DNA of 64,000 nucleotides from Microbacterium sp. 1.5R (GTDB lineage Bacteria; Actinomycetota; Actinomycetes; Actinomycetales; Microbacteriaceae): the NCBI RefSeq assembly GCF_007667425.1, contig NZ_VDRC01000001.1:1890595-1954594 (forward strand), given 5' to 3'. Position numbers and translations under genes: made by a program. The notes under the pieces were generated by a model, which had not been told where the DNA came from, searched no databases, and saw only the letters and a program-made list of their open reading frames with translations. Positions 25,640-34,393 of this stretch are shown here, piece after piece (the stretch's first letter is position 1; every line of letters starts with the position of its first letter).

Positions 25640-27367
25640 TCACTCGGTGGCCATGACTTCCTGGAAGCGGTCTCGCAGCTTCGGGTCGCACACGTAAACG
25701 TAGGTTCCGAGCATTCCGCGCGTCAGGAGCACGCCGTACACGTTCCGGATGAAGACGAGCAGGTCGTCGTCGGCGAACCCGTTGCGGAAGCTCCCCGTGC
25801 GGAGCTTGCCCATCTTGTCTCGGTAGTCCTCGAGACTGGCGACGATGCGGCCGGAGCCGTCCAAACGCAGATCCGGCCCGATGATCACGCCGGCGTAGTT
25901 CAGGTCGTACCCCTGCACCGTGTGGATGGAGCCGACCTCTTCGAGTGATCCGGGCGAGTTGATCCAGTCCTTGTCGGTGCTGTTCCAACGCATGCGCTCA
26001 CCGTCGAGCTCGATGTCGAACTCGGCGGGCTCGCTCCGCTTGGGGTTCGACACCCAGTCCCATGCATATCCGGCAACGAGCCGCGACAGGCCGACCTCGG
26101 CATCCTTCTCGCGGATCGCCGCACGCATCTTCCCGAGGTCGTCGAAGAAGCGCAGGTCGTACTCGCCGAGATCGGGCAGCGGTGGGGACTCGCCTCGTAG
26201 CGTTGCCCGCACGAACTCGACGTAGTCCGCGCCGGCGTGCACGCGCATCTGGGTCGTCAACCGGAAGTGCCGGTGTTCGTCCTTCGCCTCGCGCACAACC
26301 TGAGTGAGGCTCGCGGGCGACAGGTCATGGGGACGCACGCTCTGCGCACCGTCGATGAGCAGAAGCTGATGGTTCGACCGCGCCTTGATCCAGTCGAGCT
26401 GCGTGCGGTCGGGAGAGTCCTCGCCGAACAGCCGCACGTTGATGCCGCTGAACTTCTTGTTCAACGGACCAGACGGCTGATTGGAGCGCTGATTCAATCG
26501 ATGCGTCTCGTCGACCAGGACGAGGTCGAAGTCAGCATCCGCATCTCCCACCTGGAACGCGGTGAGAACCATATTGGGGTCGAGATTGGGTGTCTTGCGG
26601 AATACTCTCTGCACCGATTCGCGGAGCGACTGCTGTGGGATGACGAGTGCCATGCGCAGATTTGTGAGGATGGCGCGGTTCTCGGGGACGTAGAACTCCG
26701 AGAACATCGAGTCCGGCTCGATGTCGTCGATCTCTGCGTAGTCGCGGATGTCGGCGAGGAGCTTCATGAGGAAGATCGCGATGATCGTCTTGCCGGTGCC
26801 GGGGTCTCCTTGCACGACGAGTGTCGACCGCTCGTCCGGGTGTGCGAGATCCTCGAGCAGGCCTTCGACGATGTCGCTCACCGCGATCGCCTGATCGTCG
26901 GTAAGCGCCTTGAACGGCGACAGCTTGAACAGGTCGGAGTTCTCGATCTGCGGGATGCTCCGCGAGAACAGTCCCTCGGCTCGCAGAGCTTCGAAGACCT
27001 CGCGGAAGGACTCGCGATAGAGCTCCCGATCGTAGTACTGCGCATCGCTGAGGCCGTCGTTGCCGTTCAGGATGCTGAACTGGCCGTCGCCGGAGAACCA
27101 TCGGATGAGGTGCGACTCCAGGTCGAGGCAGACCGATTTGTTGAACTTCTCGTCGACCACGACGCGGATGCTGTTCAGACCGATTTCGCGCTTAGGCCCA
27201 TCGAGGTGCTGGCGCATGCGCTTCTGCGCGCTCGTCGTTTCACCGACGTAAAGCTTTCGCGACCCGTCGAGCACATAGACGACAGGCCAGTTCGTGTGTC
27301 GCGCATCCGCCTGGGCCCAGGTCGCGACGGCGTCGCGCGTGAAATCGAGACGACGGATGTCGGTCAT
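25640..27367 (-). CDS. GIY-YIG nuclease-Schlafen-type (DUF2075) helicase fusion
   Basis: A 575-aa protein with two parts. Residues 29-100 form a GIY-YIG nuclease domain: VYVLDGSRKLYVGET contains the signature, with Arg near 47-50 and Glu in LDLESHLIRWF. The rest is a DUF2075/Schlafen group 3 helicase: Walker A GDPGTGKT (187-194), Walker B LVLVDETHRLN, then LLLIDGAQSV, LTTQMRVHAG, SIHTVQGYDLNYAGVIIG and RNVYGVLLTRGMLGTYVYV. The ATG overlaps the stop of the MazG-like gene (ATGA), so the two are translated together. Probably a nucleic-acid-processing defence enzyme; biochemical activity is inferred only. Confidence 0.88.
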   Translation of the reverse strand: MTDIRRLDFTRDAVATWAQADARHTNWPVVYVLDGSRKLYVGETTSAQKRMRQHLDGPKREIGLNSIRVVVDEKFNKSVCLDLESHLIRWFSGDGQFSILNGNDGLSDAQYYDRELYRESFREVFEALRAEGLFSRSIPQIENSDLFKLSPFKALTDDQAIAVSDIVEGLLEDLAHPDERSTLVVQGDPGTGKTIIAIFLMKLLADIRDYAEIDDIEPDSMFSEFYVPENRAILTNLRMALVIPQQSLRESVQRVFRKTPNLDPNMVLTAFQVGDADADFDLVLVDETHRLNQRSNQPSGPLNKKFSGINVRLFGEDSPDRTQLDWIKARSNHQLLLIDGAQSVRPHDLSPASLTQVVREAKDEHRHFRLTTQMRVHAGADYVEFVRATLRGESPPLPDLGEYDLRFFDDLGKMRAAIREKDAEVGLSRLVAGYAWDWVSNPKRSEPAEFDIELDGERMRWNSTDKDWINSPGSLEEVGSIHTVQGYDLNYAGVIIGPDLRLDGSGRIVASLEDYRDKMGKLRTGSFRNGFADDDLLVFIRNVYGVLLTRGMLGTYVYVCDPKLRDRFQEVMATE

Positions 27368-27684
27368 AGGTCGGTGTACTTCGTCATGCGTCCCTTGGCG
27401 AGCTCGACGGGATACTTGGCGGCTGACTTCTCCAGCTTCGACTGCACAATCTCATCGAGGTCGACGCCGAGTTTGTTCGCGAGGTGAATGCAGTACGTGA
27501 CGACGTCAGCCAGCTCTTCTTCGACTCGACGCTGGTCCGGGTTCGAAGTCCACTGAAAGCACTCCAGAAGCTCGCCGGCCTCGATCGAGATGCTCTTGGC
27601 AAGGTTCTCTGGTGAGTGGAATTGGTTCCAGTCTCGTTCTGCGACGAAATCTGCCAGGGCGTGGAGAGTGCGTTCGGTCGGCAT
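27364..27684 (-). CDS. MazG-like nucleotide pyrophosphohydrolase
   Basis: A 106-aa all-alpha NTP pyrophosphatase. The metal-binding pattern ExxE-12-28-ExxD is seen as SIEAGELLECFQW and VEEELADVVTYCIHLA. The start MPTERTLHAL at 27684 is preferred over a longer frame whose extra 30 residues look non-coding. The stop overlaps the helicase start by 4 bp. A phage-type or (p)ppGpp/dNTP-hydrolysing role coupled to the helicase-nuclease is the natural hypothesis. Confidence 0.88.
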   Translation of the reverse strand: MPTERTLHALADFVAERDWNQFHSPENLAKSISIEAGELLECFQWTSNPDQRRVEEELADVVTYCIHLANKLGVDLDEIVQSKLEKSAAKYPVELAKGRMTKYTDL

Positions 27685-27801
27685 GGGTGCGACGCTACCG
27701 TGGGCCGTCCGGGCCGCGCTATCTTTCCGCCGCCAAGAGGGCTCCGACTGCTCGCGCCGCACGATACTCGGCACCTGTCGAGCGCGGAACGGTGCATGGA
27801 G

Positions 27802-28707
27802 TCAGCCGGGAACCACGTCGATCGTCGAGGTCGCCGGCGTTTTCGCGTGAGTGTGACGGTGTGCCCGGAAATTCTTGCGCGTCTCGGTTGTGAAGGCACC
27901 TGCCACTCGTCCCTCGAGCGCCGCCAACCGTCGAGCGCTCGAGGTCGGGCCGAGCACAACGATCGTCCCGTCATCTTTAACGCGAAGGTGCCCGAGTTCG
28001 AACGCAGCATCGCAGCCGAACTTGCAAGCGAGCATCACGACGTTGACATCTGCACGTTCTCGCTCGGAACAGTCGGCTCGGCGCTTGATGTGTGCAGCAA
28101 CGAGGTAGTCGGTTGCGAACATGTCGCCACACAGTCCGCACGGCGCCTCCGGACGCCCAGCGAGCAGACGTCGTCTGATCAACGGTTGTTCTACTCGAAT
28201 ACGAGCGAGTCCCTCGCGATCGGACAGGCCATTGATGCGGAGCGGTTCCTCATCAAGGTTACTGGCGAGATCGATTCCCGCGATGTCGAGAGCCGCGCGA
28301 GCGAGCCCCATGGATACTGGGTAAAAGTAGCCCTGATTGACCCTGCCCTTGCTGGTGAAAGCGGCATGAGGTTTCGGCTCGAGCAGCCGCACCTCGAGAG
28401 GTAGTTCGTCCAGGCGGACCGGCAGGTCAAAGGCGACGTAATCGACGTCAAGGATTCGGCCGTCGTTGTTCCACGTCTCGCTGCTGTATGGCCGCGGCGC
28501 AGACCGGGATGGAGCAAGTACGATGCTGAACCCCCGGACCGAGCCGTTGGCGTAATGGAGGACCAAGTCTCCGATAGCCGCCTGGTCCATGCGATCCCAG
28601 CTCGCGACGGCTTTGCCGGATTCTGAAGCCAAGGGTGCCCAGATGGTTCCATACCCATGACCGAGTCTCGACGATCTACCCTGATTCACCCACCATGCCC
28701 TAGCCAC
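27802..28707 (-). CDS. EVE-like/HNH predicted modification-dependent endonuclease
   Basis: A 301-aa two-domain protein. Residues 1-130 resemble an EVE/PUA-like base-sensing domain: ARAWWVNQGRS at the start, IGDLVLHYANGSVRGFSIV, and YVAFDLPVRL. The C-terminal half is an HNH/zinc-finger nuclease: CGLCG at 190-194, YLVAAHIKRRADCSERERAD at 201-220 and VMLACKFGCDAAFELGHL at 224-241. This architecture is associated with restriction of modified DNA. It lies 117 bp upstream of the MazG-like gene on the same strand and may be part of the same defence block. Confidence 0.85.
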   Translation of the reverse strand: MARAWWVNQGRSSRLGHGYGTIWAPLASESGKAVASWDRMDQAAIGDLVLHYANGSVRGFSIVLAPSRSAPRPYSSETWNNDGRILDVDYVAFDLPVRLDELPLEVRLLEPKPHAAFTSKGRVNQGYFYPVSMGLARAALDIAGIDLASNLDEEPLRINGLSDREGLARIRVEQPLIRRRLLAGRPEAPCGLCGDMFATDYLVAAHIKRRADCSERERADVNVVMLACKFGCDAAFELGHLRVKDDGTIVVLGPTSSARRLAALEGRVAGAFTTETRKNFRAHRHTHAKTPATSTIDVVPG

Positions 28708-28891
28708 GGTCGCAGCATACCGATATACACGTGAGTTGCCGTCTCGCGGACGCCAAGCGGAGTCTGCTGTGGCTCAGGCGAAGTCCCGGGATCGGGTGCG
28801 CTCGCTGGATCACGTGTTCTCGGTCGGTGTGCTCCAGGTCTGACCCCCTTCAAACACTCGGCCCCTGGTATAGGGCAGCCGACCGGCGGCC

Positions 28892-29515
28892 CTAACGTAT
28901 CTTGGCGCCTCGCAACCACGGAGACTCTCCTGCGACCTTGGAGCGCCGGGTCTCGCACGAACACCGGGGGGCACCCTTCGAGGTCAGAGAATGACGCCAT
29001 GGAGCGCCGTGCGTTGGCCTCTCAGGCTTTTTTTTGGGGGGGGGAGGGGGCGACCCGGCGCTGATCTGCGCCTGAGCATCGGCAGGAGAGATCTTGCCCT
29101 GCCGCCACCGAACAAGGAGGTGCGCCGCACGCTCGTAATCGATGGTTGCCCGGTTCTCTGTGCCGTCGCCCTTCCGGGTGACGAGCCCATAGACCGCGAG
29201 GAGTGGCCCCTCGTCATCACCCGCCGCCATACGCGCCGCGAGTGTTGCCGAGAGTAGGTGCTGACGTGCCAGGTGCGGAGGGGGAGCGGGCACGGCGGGG
29301 TTTCCGAGCCGAGTAGCGAACATGAATGCCTCGCCCGCGCCGCCGACTTCCCCGAGGAGGCGCACGACGTCTGCCACTGTGAGGTTGACCCGAGTCCGGT
29401 CGCTGTCCTCGGTCTCACGCCGTCGAAGGTCAAGCGAGAACAATCAGGAGGCGAATACACCCACGACAGCACCGACCAGCGCACCGACCAGGGTTGCTAG
29501 GAGAGTGTCGCCGAA
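28892..29515 (-). pseudogene. Decayed gene remnant with in-frame stop and homopolymer tracts
   Basis: The longest frame (28892-29443) opens only with a TTG and is directly preceded by an in-frame TGA. Beyond that stop the same frame reads GDTLLATLVGALVGAVVGVF, a membrane anchor with no start codon. The coding-like section is NLTVADVVRLLGEVGGAGEAF then ATLAARMAAGDDEGPLL. Toward the 3' end lies a T9G8AG5 homopolymer run (about 29030-29052) after which the frame looks random. Best read as a decayed membrane-anchored gene, or one carrying sequencing errors. Confidence 0.5.
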
Positions 29516-29601
29516 GGTCGTGGCCGCAGGCTACCGGGGGTGCTATTTTCGCAAGCGGGAGGCACATCCGAACGGTGGTTTCAAGGGCGGCTGAACTCGC
29601 T

Positions 29602-30543
29602 TTAGTTGTGCCGGTAGTTGTAGACCGCGAGGCGGAGCCTCTCGAACCAGCGCGCGGTGTGGATGATCCGACCAAAGTCGCCCGCACGGGACGCGAGGAG
29701 CTGAGACCGCGACAGCTGGCTCAGGCTCGCCCAATCCCCGTACATCAAGTAGAGCGCATTCCCGACTCGGGGGTTCTCGAACGCCACGAAGTCTTCACCG
29801 AACATGTAGCCGATGTAGCGCTGGAGGCCGGAACTCCCGACTAGCCGCTTCTCCGGCGCGAGTGACTGAACCTTCTCCAGACGGTCGATCATGATCTCGA
29901 TCTCCCGTGGGGGAGCCGACCCGCCGAACTTCTTCATAACTGCCTCGCGCACCTCCTCGACGGTGCCATCGGGCAGAAAGTCCCAACTCACGTTCTGGTC
30001 GGGGACCTGCGGGATGCCTGTCTCATCAAGGCTGTACGCGGTGGCTGAACCGAACCACGTCCTGGCGAGTGAAGCGGCGTAGAGGTACGCCTGCTCGGCG
30101 TCCTCATCGTAGGGTGCCTGGAGGGTCAGTAGGACGGTGCCGACTAGGGAGTCGCGCGGCTCGTCACGACGCGTAACCGCCGCCTCAATCTGCTGGCCGT
30201 AGAGGCGCTGCTTCCGGAAGACTTCCCGAGAGTGGGTGATCGGGTGACTCCCGTTGCCATTGAAGTTCGGAGCCTCTGTGGTCCATGAGCGGAAGACTTT
30301 CGGCAGATCACGACGGACAATCTCCCGACCGTTGACGTTCCACTTCGACCAGCGGCCAGTCGATGCAGGGGGGAGACCGACCCACTCGTCGTCGCCCACC
30401 TGCTCCAGTTCGAGGCGACCAGTCCAATCAGCCAAGAGTTGGTCGGAGAAGTTTCTCACCACGCCAAACACCAACTGCACCTCACCGAGGCTGTCGATCT
30501 CCGCTTTGATCTCCTCGGGCAATGACCTGAATCCGGAACTCAT
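29602..30543 (-). CDS. Unrecognised protein, partner of the PD-(D/E)XK protein
   Basis: A 313-aa protein beginning MSSGFRSLPEEIKAEIDSLG. No family is recognised. It is soluble, with mixed alpha/beta character: TGRLELEQVGDDEWVGLPPA, then SREVFRKQRLYGQQIEAAV, and a helical C-terminus QLSRSQLLASRAGDFGRIIH. It follows the nuclease-like gene by 28 bp on the same strand, so the two are likely one operon. Aromatic and charged residues near WNVNGREIVRRDLPKVFRSW could contact nucleic acid, but this is inference. Confidence 0.78.
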   Translation of the reverse strand: MSSGFRSLPEEIKAEIDSLGEVQLVFGVVRNFSDQLLADWTGRLELEQVGDDEWVGLPPASTGRWSKWNVNGREIVRRDLPKVFRSWTTEAPNFNGNGSHPITHSREVFRKQRLYGQQIEAAVTRRDEPRDSLVGTVLLTLQAPYDEDAEQAYLYAASLARTWFGSATAYSLDETGIPQVPDQNVSWDFLPDGTVEEVREAVMKKFGGSAPPREIEIMIDRLEKVQSLAPEKRLVGSSGLQRYIGYMFGEDFVAFENPRVGNALYLMYGDWASLSQLSRSQLLASRAGDFGRIIHTARWFERLRLAVYNYRHN

Positions 30544-30571
30544 CGTTGAACCTCGATCTTTCGTAAAAGGG

Positions 30572-32023
30572 CTATTTCAGCTTGGAGGCTGAGTCTTTAT
30601 TCGTCGTGCGCGCGTCGACGTATATAACCTCAAGGGTCCAGCCGGAGTCTTCCCTGAGTTTGCGAAGGGTGTCTTCGACTGGCTGGAGGCGCTCTGGAGA
30701 GAAGTCCTTGTCGGTGTATCCCACGCAAAGGTAGACGCCGACCGACGAGCGCTCCGTGGTCATGTACTGGGGCAACTGCTTCGAAGCCCCCGTGAAGAAG
30801 TGGGTGCTCGGGATGAGCTTGACTTCGAGGAGGGCGCGCTTCTGCCACCCCTGCGAGAACTTGAAGTCGACCGGCCCCCGACCTAGATTGCTCTCACGGG
30901 TGAGGTCTACGTCAGCCATTCGACAATGCGCGGCGAAGAGCATCCCCGCGATGGCCTGCACGATCTTCTCCGGTCGATGCTTACGCAGGCCGTCATCCCA
31001 AAGGGCTTTCCACAGGTCGGTCTCCTCTACTGCATGCTGAAACTCTTTCGCGAGTTCGATCACCCACGCGGCGAACTCGGACTCGCTCCTGAGCTTTGCG
31101 ATTGGCTCTTGCCTCGCCGCCGCGTCCCGCCCGACCTCCGCCCACTCGACAAGCAACTTGGGATCGGCTTCGACGTCGTATGGCTCGTTGTCAGTGTCGG
31201 ACGCGACGTTCAGGTAGTCCATCACGAGGTCGGGATGCTTCCATGCCGCTTTGTACGCCGCGTCCTTGCGCTCTTTCTTCGTGAGAGCGACGTTCAGCTC
31301 GTAGTTGAGTTCCTGTCGGAGGTCGTCACCCACTCCGGCGTCTGCCCACGTCCAAAACGAGTCCGGAGTGACGACGGGAATGTCCTTGAGGAATCGTGAC
31401 GGGACGAGGAGCACGCCCTCCTGTGTGAGCGGGCTCTTCGGCAGGCGCGCGCGCATGTGGTCCCAGCGCCCGGTGGTGCGGTTCCAACGTGCGGCGCGAA
31501 CCGGCACCTCCTCAAGCACGAGTTCGTGACGAGTGGCAACCGTCTGCGTGTACTCGATGAACTTCGCCTTGATGATGTCGCAGAAGATGTCACTGATGCG
31601 GTCCACGCCGAGTCCCTCACAGAACAGTGTGAAGGCCTGAACGTGCTGAACCTGGGTGATTCCGCGCTGGGAGAGCAGACTCAGTGCGGAGGCCATCTTC
31701 TCGGCGTACATAAAGCCTGCCCCGGAGCCTTTCGGGTGCCCCATCGAGAGCCCGAGGGCGAACTCACTCGGCTCCGGGAACTTCAGCATCCGCACCGCTT
31801 TGAGATAGTGCGGCGAAGTCACGTCGCCGGCGGAAGCGTCGACGAAGCTGAGGGCGAGACCGAAGAAGTCGATGACGGTCTGGCGCGTCTCAGCCCAGTA
31901 CGGGTCGTCGTCCTCGAAGACGAGGAACGGATCGACGTACAGGGGAGTGTCGGTGCTCAGCTCGCAGTCGAACCAGTCGTCGTCATGACCTCGCTCGACG
32001 GCGAAGTATTCCGTGAATCGCAT
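30572..32023 (-). CDS. Unrecognised large protein with C-terminal PD-(D/E)XK nuclease core
   Basis: A 483-aa protein. The first ~350 residues match no family I know; the N-terminus ERGHDDDWFDCELSTDTPLYVDPFLVFE looks conserved-type. The C-terminus carries a restriction-endonuclease fold signature: Glu377, VDF with Asp386, LLEVK (Glu400, Lys402) and KQLPQY (Gln416), in the order E-x8-D-x13-ExK-x13-Q. It is first in an operon with the 313-aa gene. Position between an EVE-HNH gene, a helicase-MazG pair and a MarR gene supports a defence role. Confidence 0.8.
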   Translation of the reverse strand: MRFTEYFAVERGHDDDWFDCELSTDTPLYVDPFLVFEDDDPYWAETRQTVIDFFGLALSFVDASAGDVTSPHYLKAVRMLKFPEPSEFALGLSMGHPKGSGAGFMYAEKMASALSLLSQRGITQVQHVQAFTLFCEGLGVDRISDIFCDIIKAKFIEYTQTVATRHELVLEEVPVRAARWNRTTGRWDHMRARLPKSPLTQEGVLLVPSRFLKDIPVVTPDSFWTWADAGVGDDLRQELNYELNVALTKKERKDAAYKAAWKHPDLVMDYLNVASDTDNEPYDVEADPKLLVEWAEVGRDAAARQEPIAKLRSESEFAAWVIELAKEFQHAVEETDLWKALWDDGLRKHRPEKIVQAIAGMLFAAHCRMADVDLTRESNLGRGPVDFKFSQGWQKRALLEVKLIPSTHFFTGASKQLPQYMTTERSSVGVYLCVGYTDKDFSPERLQPVEDTLRKLREDSGWTLEVIYVDARTTNKDSASKLK

Positions 32024-32381
32024 CCGTAGCCTCCTCTCGTCGACAACGTATCGTCAGAAACGCTGGGATCAGGGAAGGCTCGCACCTGGCGGGTGTCCAG
32101 CGGGGATTGGAGTTTCTCTGCAACACCCCGGTCACGCCACGACGACCGCGCACGATCCAAACGGTCGATCTTTGGCGCGTGCGGCATCGAGCGAAAGGCC
32201 CGCGAGGGAATAGCAACCCGCAATCGGAAGTCACGCTCCGCAAGAGGACGCGAGCGCACGTGGCTTACCGTTGGCGCCTCCCGCACGTGCGACCCGGACA
32301 TGTCGATCAGGACCCGTTCCGCCGAAGTGGCCCCACAGCCTATTCGCGCCCCCTGACCAATAGATCGCAGGCCCTATTTGG
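32024..32381. other. Gene-free stretch upstream of the nuclease-like gene
   Basis: No convincing reading frame is seen. It must contain the promoter of the nuclease-like operon. At its right end an imperfect inverted repeat CTGACCAA...TTGGTTAG (about 32355-32386) could be a terminator for the MarR gene, which ends here. Confidence 0.55.
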
Positions 32382-32903
32382 TTAGGCGTCGGCGATAGTC
32401 CTGACCGCCCTAGTGGCCTTTCCGCGCCCCCCAGCACTCCGCGGCGGATTCGCCCGCAGATGCCCACTCACCCGAGTCATCACCCGCTCCAGCACTTCCA
32501 CATCCCCGTCGTCCAGCGACTCGAACAGCAACCCCCGCACGACCGCGATATGCCCGGGAAACACCTCCGCCAGCACCCCCCGCCCCGCATCGGTCAGCGT
32601 CACCAGGGTGCTCCGCTCATCCTCCGGTGACGGCGCCCGCGTCACCAGCCCCCGCTCCTCCAGTACCTGCGCCTGATACGTCAGCCCACTCCGGCTGTAG
32701 ACCACTCCGTCCGCGAGGTCCGTCATCCGCAGTGACCCACCAGAAGCATCCCCGAGCCGCGCGAGCAGCTGGAACTGCACGTAGCTGAGCTTGCCGACGT
32801 CGCGCAGCTGCTTCTCGACCTCGTGTCGCAGCAGGCTGCTGACCTCGGTGAACGCGAAGTACGCCGAGAGCTCGAGGGGGGACAGCTGCGCGGGGTGACT
32901 CAT
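32382..32903 (-). CDS. MarR family transcriptional regulator
   Basis: A 173-aa winged-helix repressor. The recognition region is MTDLADGVVYSRSGLTYQAQVLEERGLVTR and the wing follows as SPEDERSTLVTLTDAG. It diverges from an NAD(P)H:quinone oxidoreductase-type gene, with two palindromic operators between them. It most likely represses both genes and is released by an electrophile or phenolic ligand. Confidence 0.92.
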   Translation of the reverse strand: MSHPAQLSPLELSAYFAFTEVSSLLRHEVEKQLRDVGKLSYVQFQLLARLGDASGGSLRMTDLADGVVYSRSGLTYQAQVLEERGLVTRAPSPEDERSTLVTLTDAGRGVLAEVFPGHIAVVRGLLFESLDDGDVEVLERVMTRVSGHLRANPPRSAGGRGKATRAVRTIADA

Positions 32904-32918
32904 AATCCCAGTATAGGT

Positions 32919-32936
32919 TGCTTCGAATTCGAAGCA
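32919..32936. promoter_or_regulatory. MarR operator 1
   Basis: Perfect 18-bp palindrome TGCTTCGAATTCGAAGCA, 15 bp upstream of the MarR start. A second copy lies 35 bp away, so the repressor can bind both promoters. Confidence 0.85.
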
Positions 32937-32953
32937 GTGCTATCGTCACCACA

Positions 32954-32971
32954 TGCTTCGAATTCGAAGTA
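32954..32971. promoter_or_regulatory. MarR operator 2
   Basis: TGCTTCGAATTCGAAGTA, identical to operator 1 except one base at the end, 20 bp upstream of the oxidoreductase ATG. The core CTTCGAATTCGAAG is a 14-bp palindrome. Confidence 0.85.
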
Positions 32972-32991
32972 CTTACGAAAGGGAAGAAGTC

Positions 32992-33921
32992 ATGAAGGCA
33001 GTACGGTTCCACGAGGTCGGCGGTCCCGAGGTGCTCCGCATCGAGCAGATCGACCAGCCCATTCCGACGGCGGGTCAGGTGCGGCTGCGCGTCGCGGCAT
33101 CCGCTTTCAACGCCGCCGACAACGGCATGCGCGCCGGATTCCTGCCGATTCCGGTGAAGCTCCCGCACGTCCCCGGATACGACGTGTCCGGAACGATCGA
33201 CGCCATCGGCGACGGCGTCGAGGGCTTCGCGATCGGCGACGCGGTGATCGGGTTCGTGCCGATGACCGACGACGGAGGCGCCGCCGAGTACGTCGTCGCT
33301 CCCGCCGGCTCGATCGTCGCGGCGCCCACGAGCGTTCCACTGGCGGATGCCGCCGCACTCCCGTCGGTCGCCCTCACCGCCCGCCAGGCGCTGTTCGACG
33401 ACGGCGGACTCGAAGCCGGCCAGCGCGTGCTCATCGTCGGCGCCGGCGGCGTCGTCGGCAAGTACGCGATCGCTCTCGCCAAGCGCGCGGGTGCCTTCGT
33501 GATCGCGACCGCGAGCCCGCGGAGTGCGGATGCCGTGCGCGCAGCCGGCGCCGACGAGATCATCGACCACACGCAGTTGACGGTGCAGGATGCCGTGACC
33601 GACCAGGTCGACCTGCTGCTCAACCTCGCCCCCATCGAGCCCGACGAGTTCACCGCCCTGGTCGGCCTCGTGGGCGACGGGGGAGTCGTCGTCAGCACGA
33701 CCGCATGGATGCCCGCCCCCGACGACGCCGACCGCGGCGTGCGATCCGTCGTCGTGTCCGTGCAGAGCGACGCGGAGAAGCTGCGCGAACTCGTCGGACT
33801 GGTGGATGCCGGGGTGCTGACCGTCGAGGTCACGCGTCGTGTTCCGCTCGACGAGCTGCCCGCCGTGCACGCCGAGGCCGCCGAGGGGCGGATCGCGGGC
33901 AAGGTCATCGTCATCCCGTGA
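32992..33921 (+). CDS. NADP-dependent quinone oxidoreductase / zinc-free alcohol dehydrogenase family
   Basis: A 309-aa medium-chain dehydrogenase of the quinone-reductase type. MKAVRFHEVGGPEVLRIEQ opens the GroES-like domain, and VLIVGAGGVVGKYAIALAKR is the Rossmann motif; no zinc-ligand cysteines are present. The ATG at 32992 follows GGGAAGAAGTC and keeps the second operator upstream. It likely reduces quinones or enones and is derepressed with the divergent MarR gene. Confidence 0.92.
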   Translation: MKAVRFHEVGGPEVLRIEQIDQPIPTAGQVRLRVAASAFNAADNGMRAGFLPIPVKLPHVPGYDVSGTIDAIGDGVEGFAIGDAVIGFVPMTDDGGAAEYVVAPAGSIVAAPTSVPLADAAALPSVALTARQALFDDGGLEAGQRVLIVGAGGVVGKYAIALAKRAGAFVIATASPRSADAVRAAGADEIIDHTQLTVQDAVTDQVDLLLNLAPIEPDEFTALVGLVGDGGVVVSTTAWMPAPDDADRGVRSVVVSVQSDAEKLRELVGLVDAGVLTVEVTRRVPLDELPAVHAEAAEGRIAGKVIVIP

Positions 33922-33987
33922 GCGGGTGCACCGTGGTCCGATCAGCGCGCGATGATCGGGCCGCCGGGCCGCCGGGCCGCCGTGCCT

Positions 33988-34392
33988 CTATGGCGCGTTG
34001 AGCCTCTTTGGTCTCAGGCCACTCGCGCTCAAGGAGTACACGAACGGTGGTTGGCGGAGAGCCAGCCGATGAATCGCGGCGGCGTGAGTGAAGCAGATGT
34101 CACCCATCTCCCTACCGGTGAGGTCGCCGCGGGCGAATGCGATGACGCGGGCGTCGTGGAAGTAAACAGCCTGCGCCTCAAGCGGGCGAGACGCGATCCG
34201 ATGATCCTTCGTCAGCAGCATGTACCCCGACGAAGTGCCCTCGGCGATCCACTCTTCGTCCCGCATGCGCTGCGCGCGTTCATCGCCGTACTCCTCCGCG
34301 AGCGTCCGCGCATCCCACCCCTCGAGGCGCAGGCGCGAGACCAGCACTTTTCCTCCCACCGAGCGGTCGAGGAGGAAACGCGCTTCGGTCAT
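33988..34392 (-). CDS. VapC45-like PIN-domain toxin
   Basis: A 134-aa PIN-like ribonuclease. FLLDRSVGGK gives the first acidic residue; DEEWIAEGTSSGYMLLTKDHRI provides the central acidic pair, close to the VapC45 (PIN_10) pattern. It follows the DUF433 gene with a 1-bp gap, the classic toxin-antitoxin order. RNA cleavage when the antitoxin is degraded is expected from the family. Confidence 0.82.
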   Translation of the reverse strand: MTEARFLLDRSVGGKVLVSRLRLEGWDARTLAEEYGDERAQRMRDEEWIAEGTSSGYMLLTKDHRIASRPLEAQAVYFHDARVIAFARGDLTGREMGDICFTHAAAIHRLALRQPPFVYSLSASGLRPKRLNAP

Positions 34393-34393
34393 T

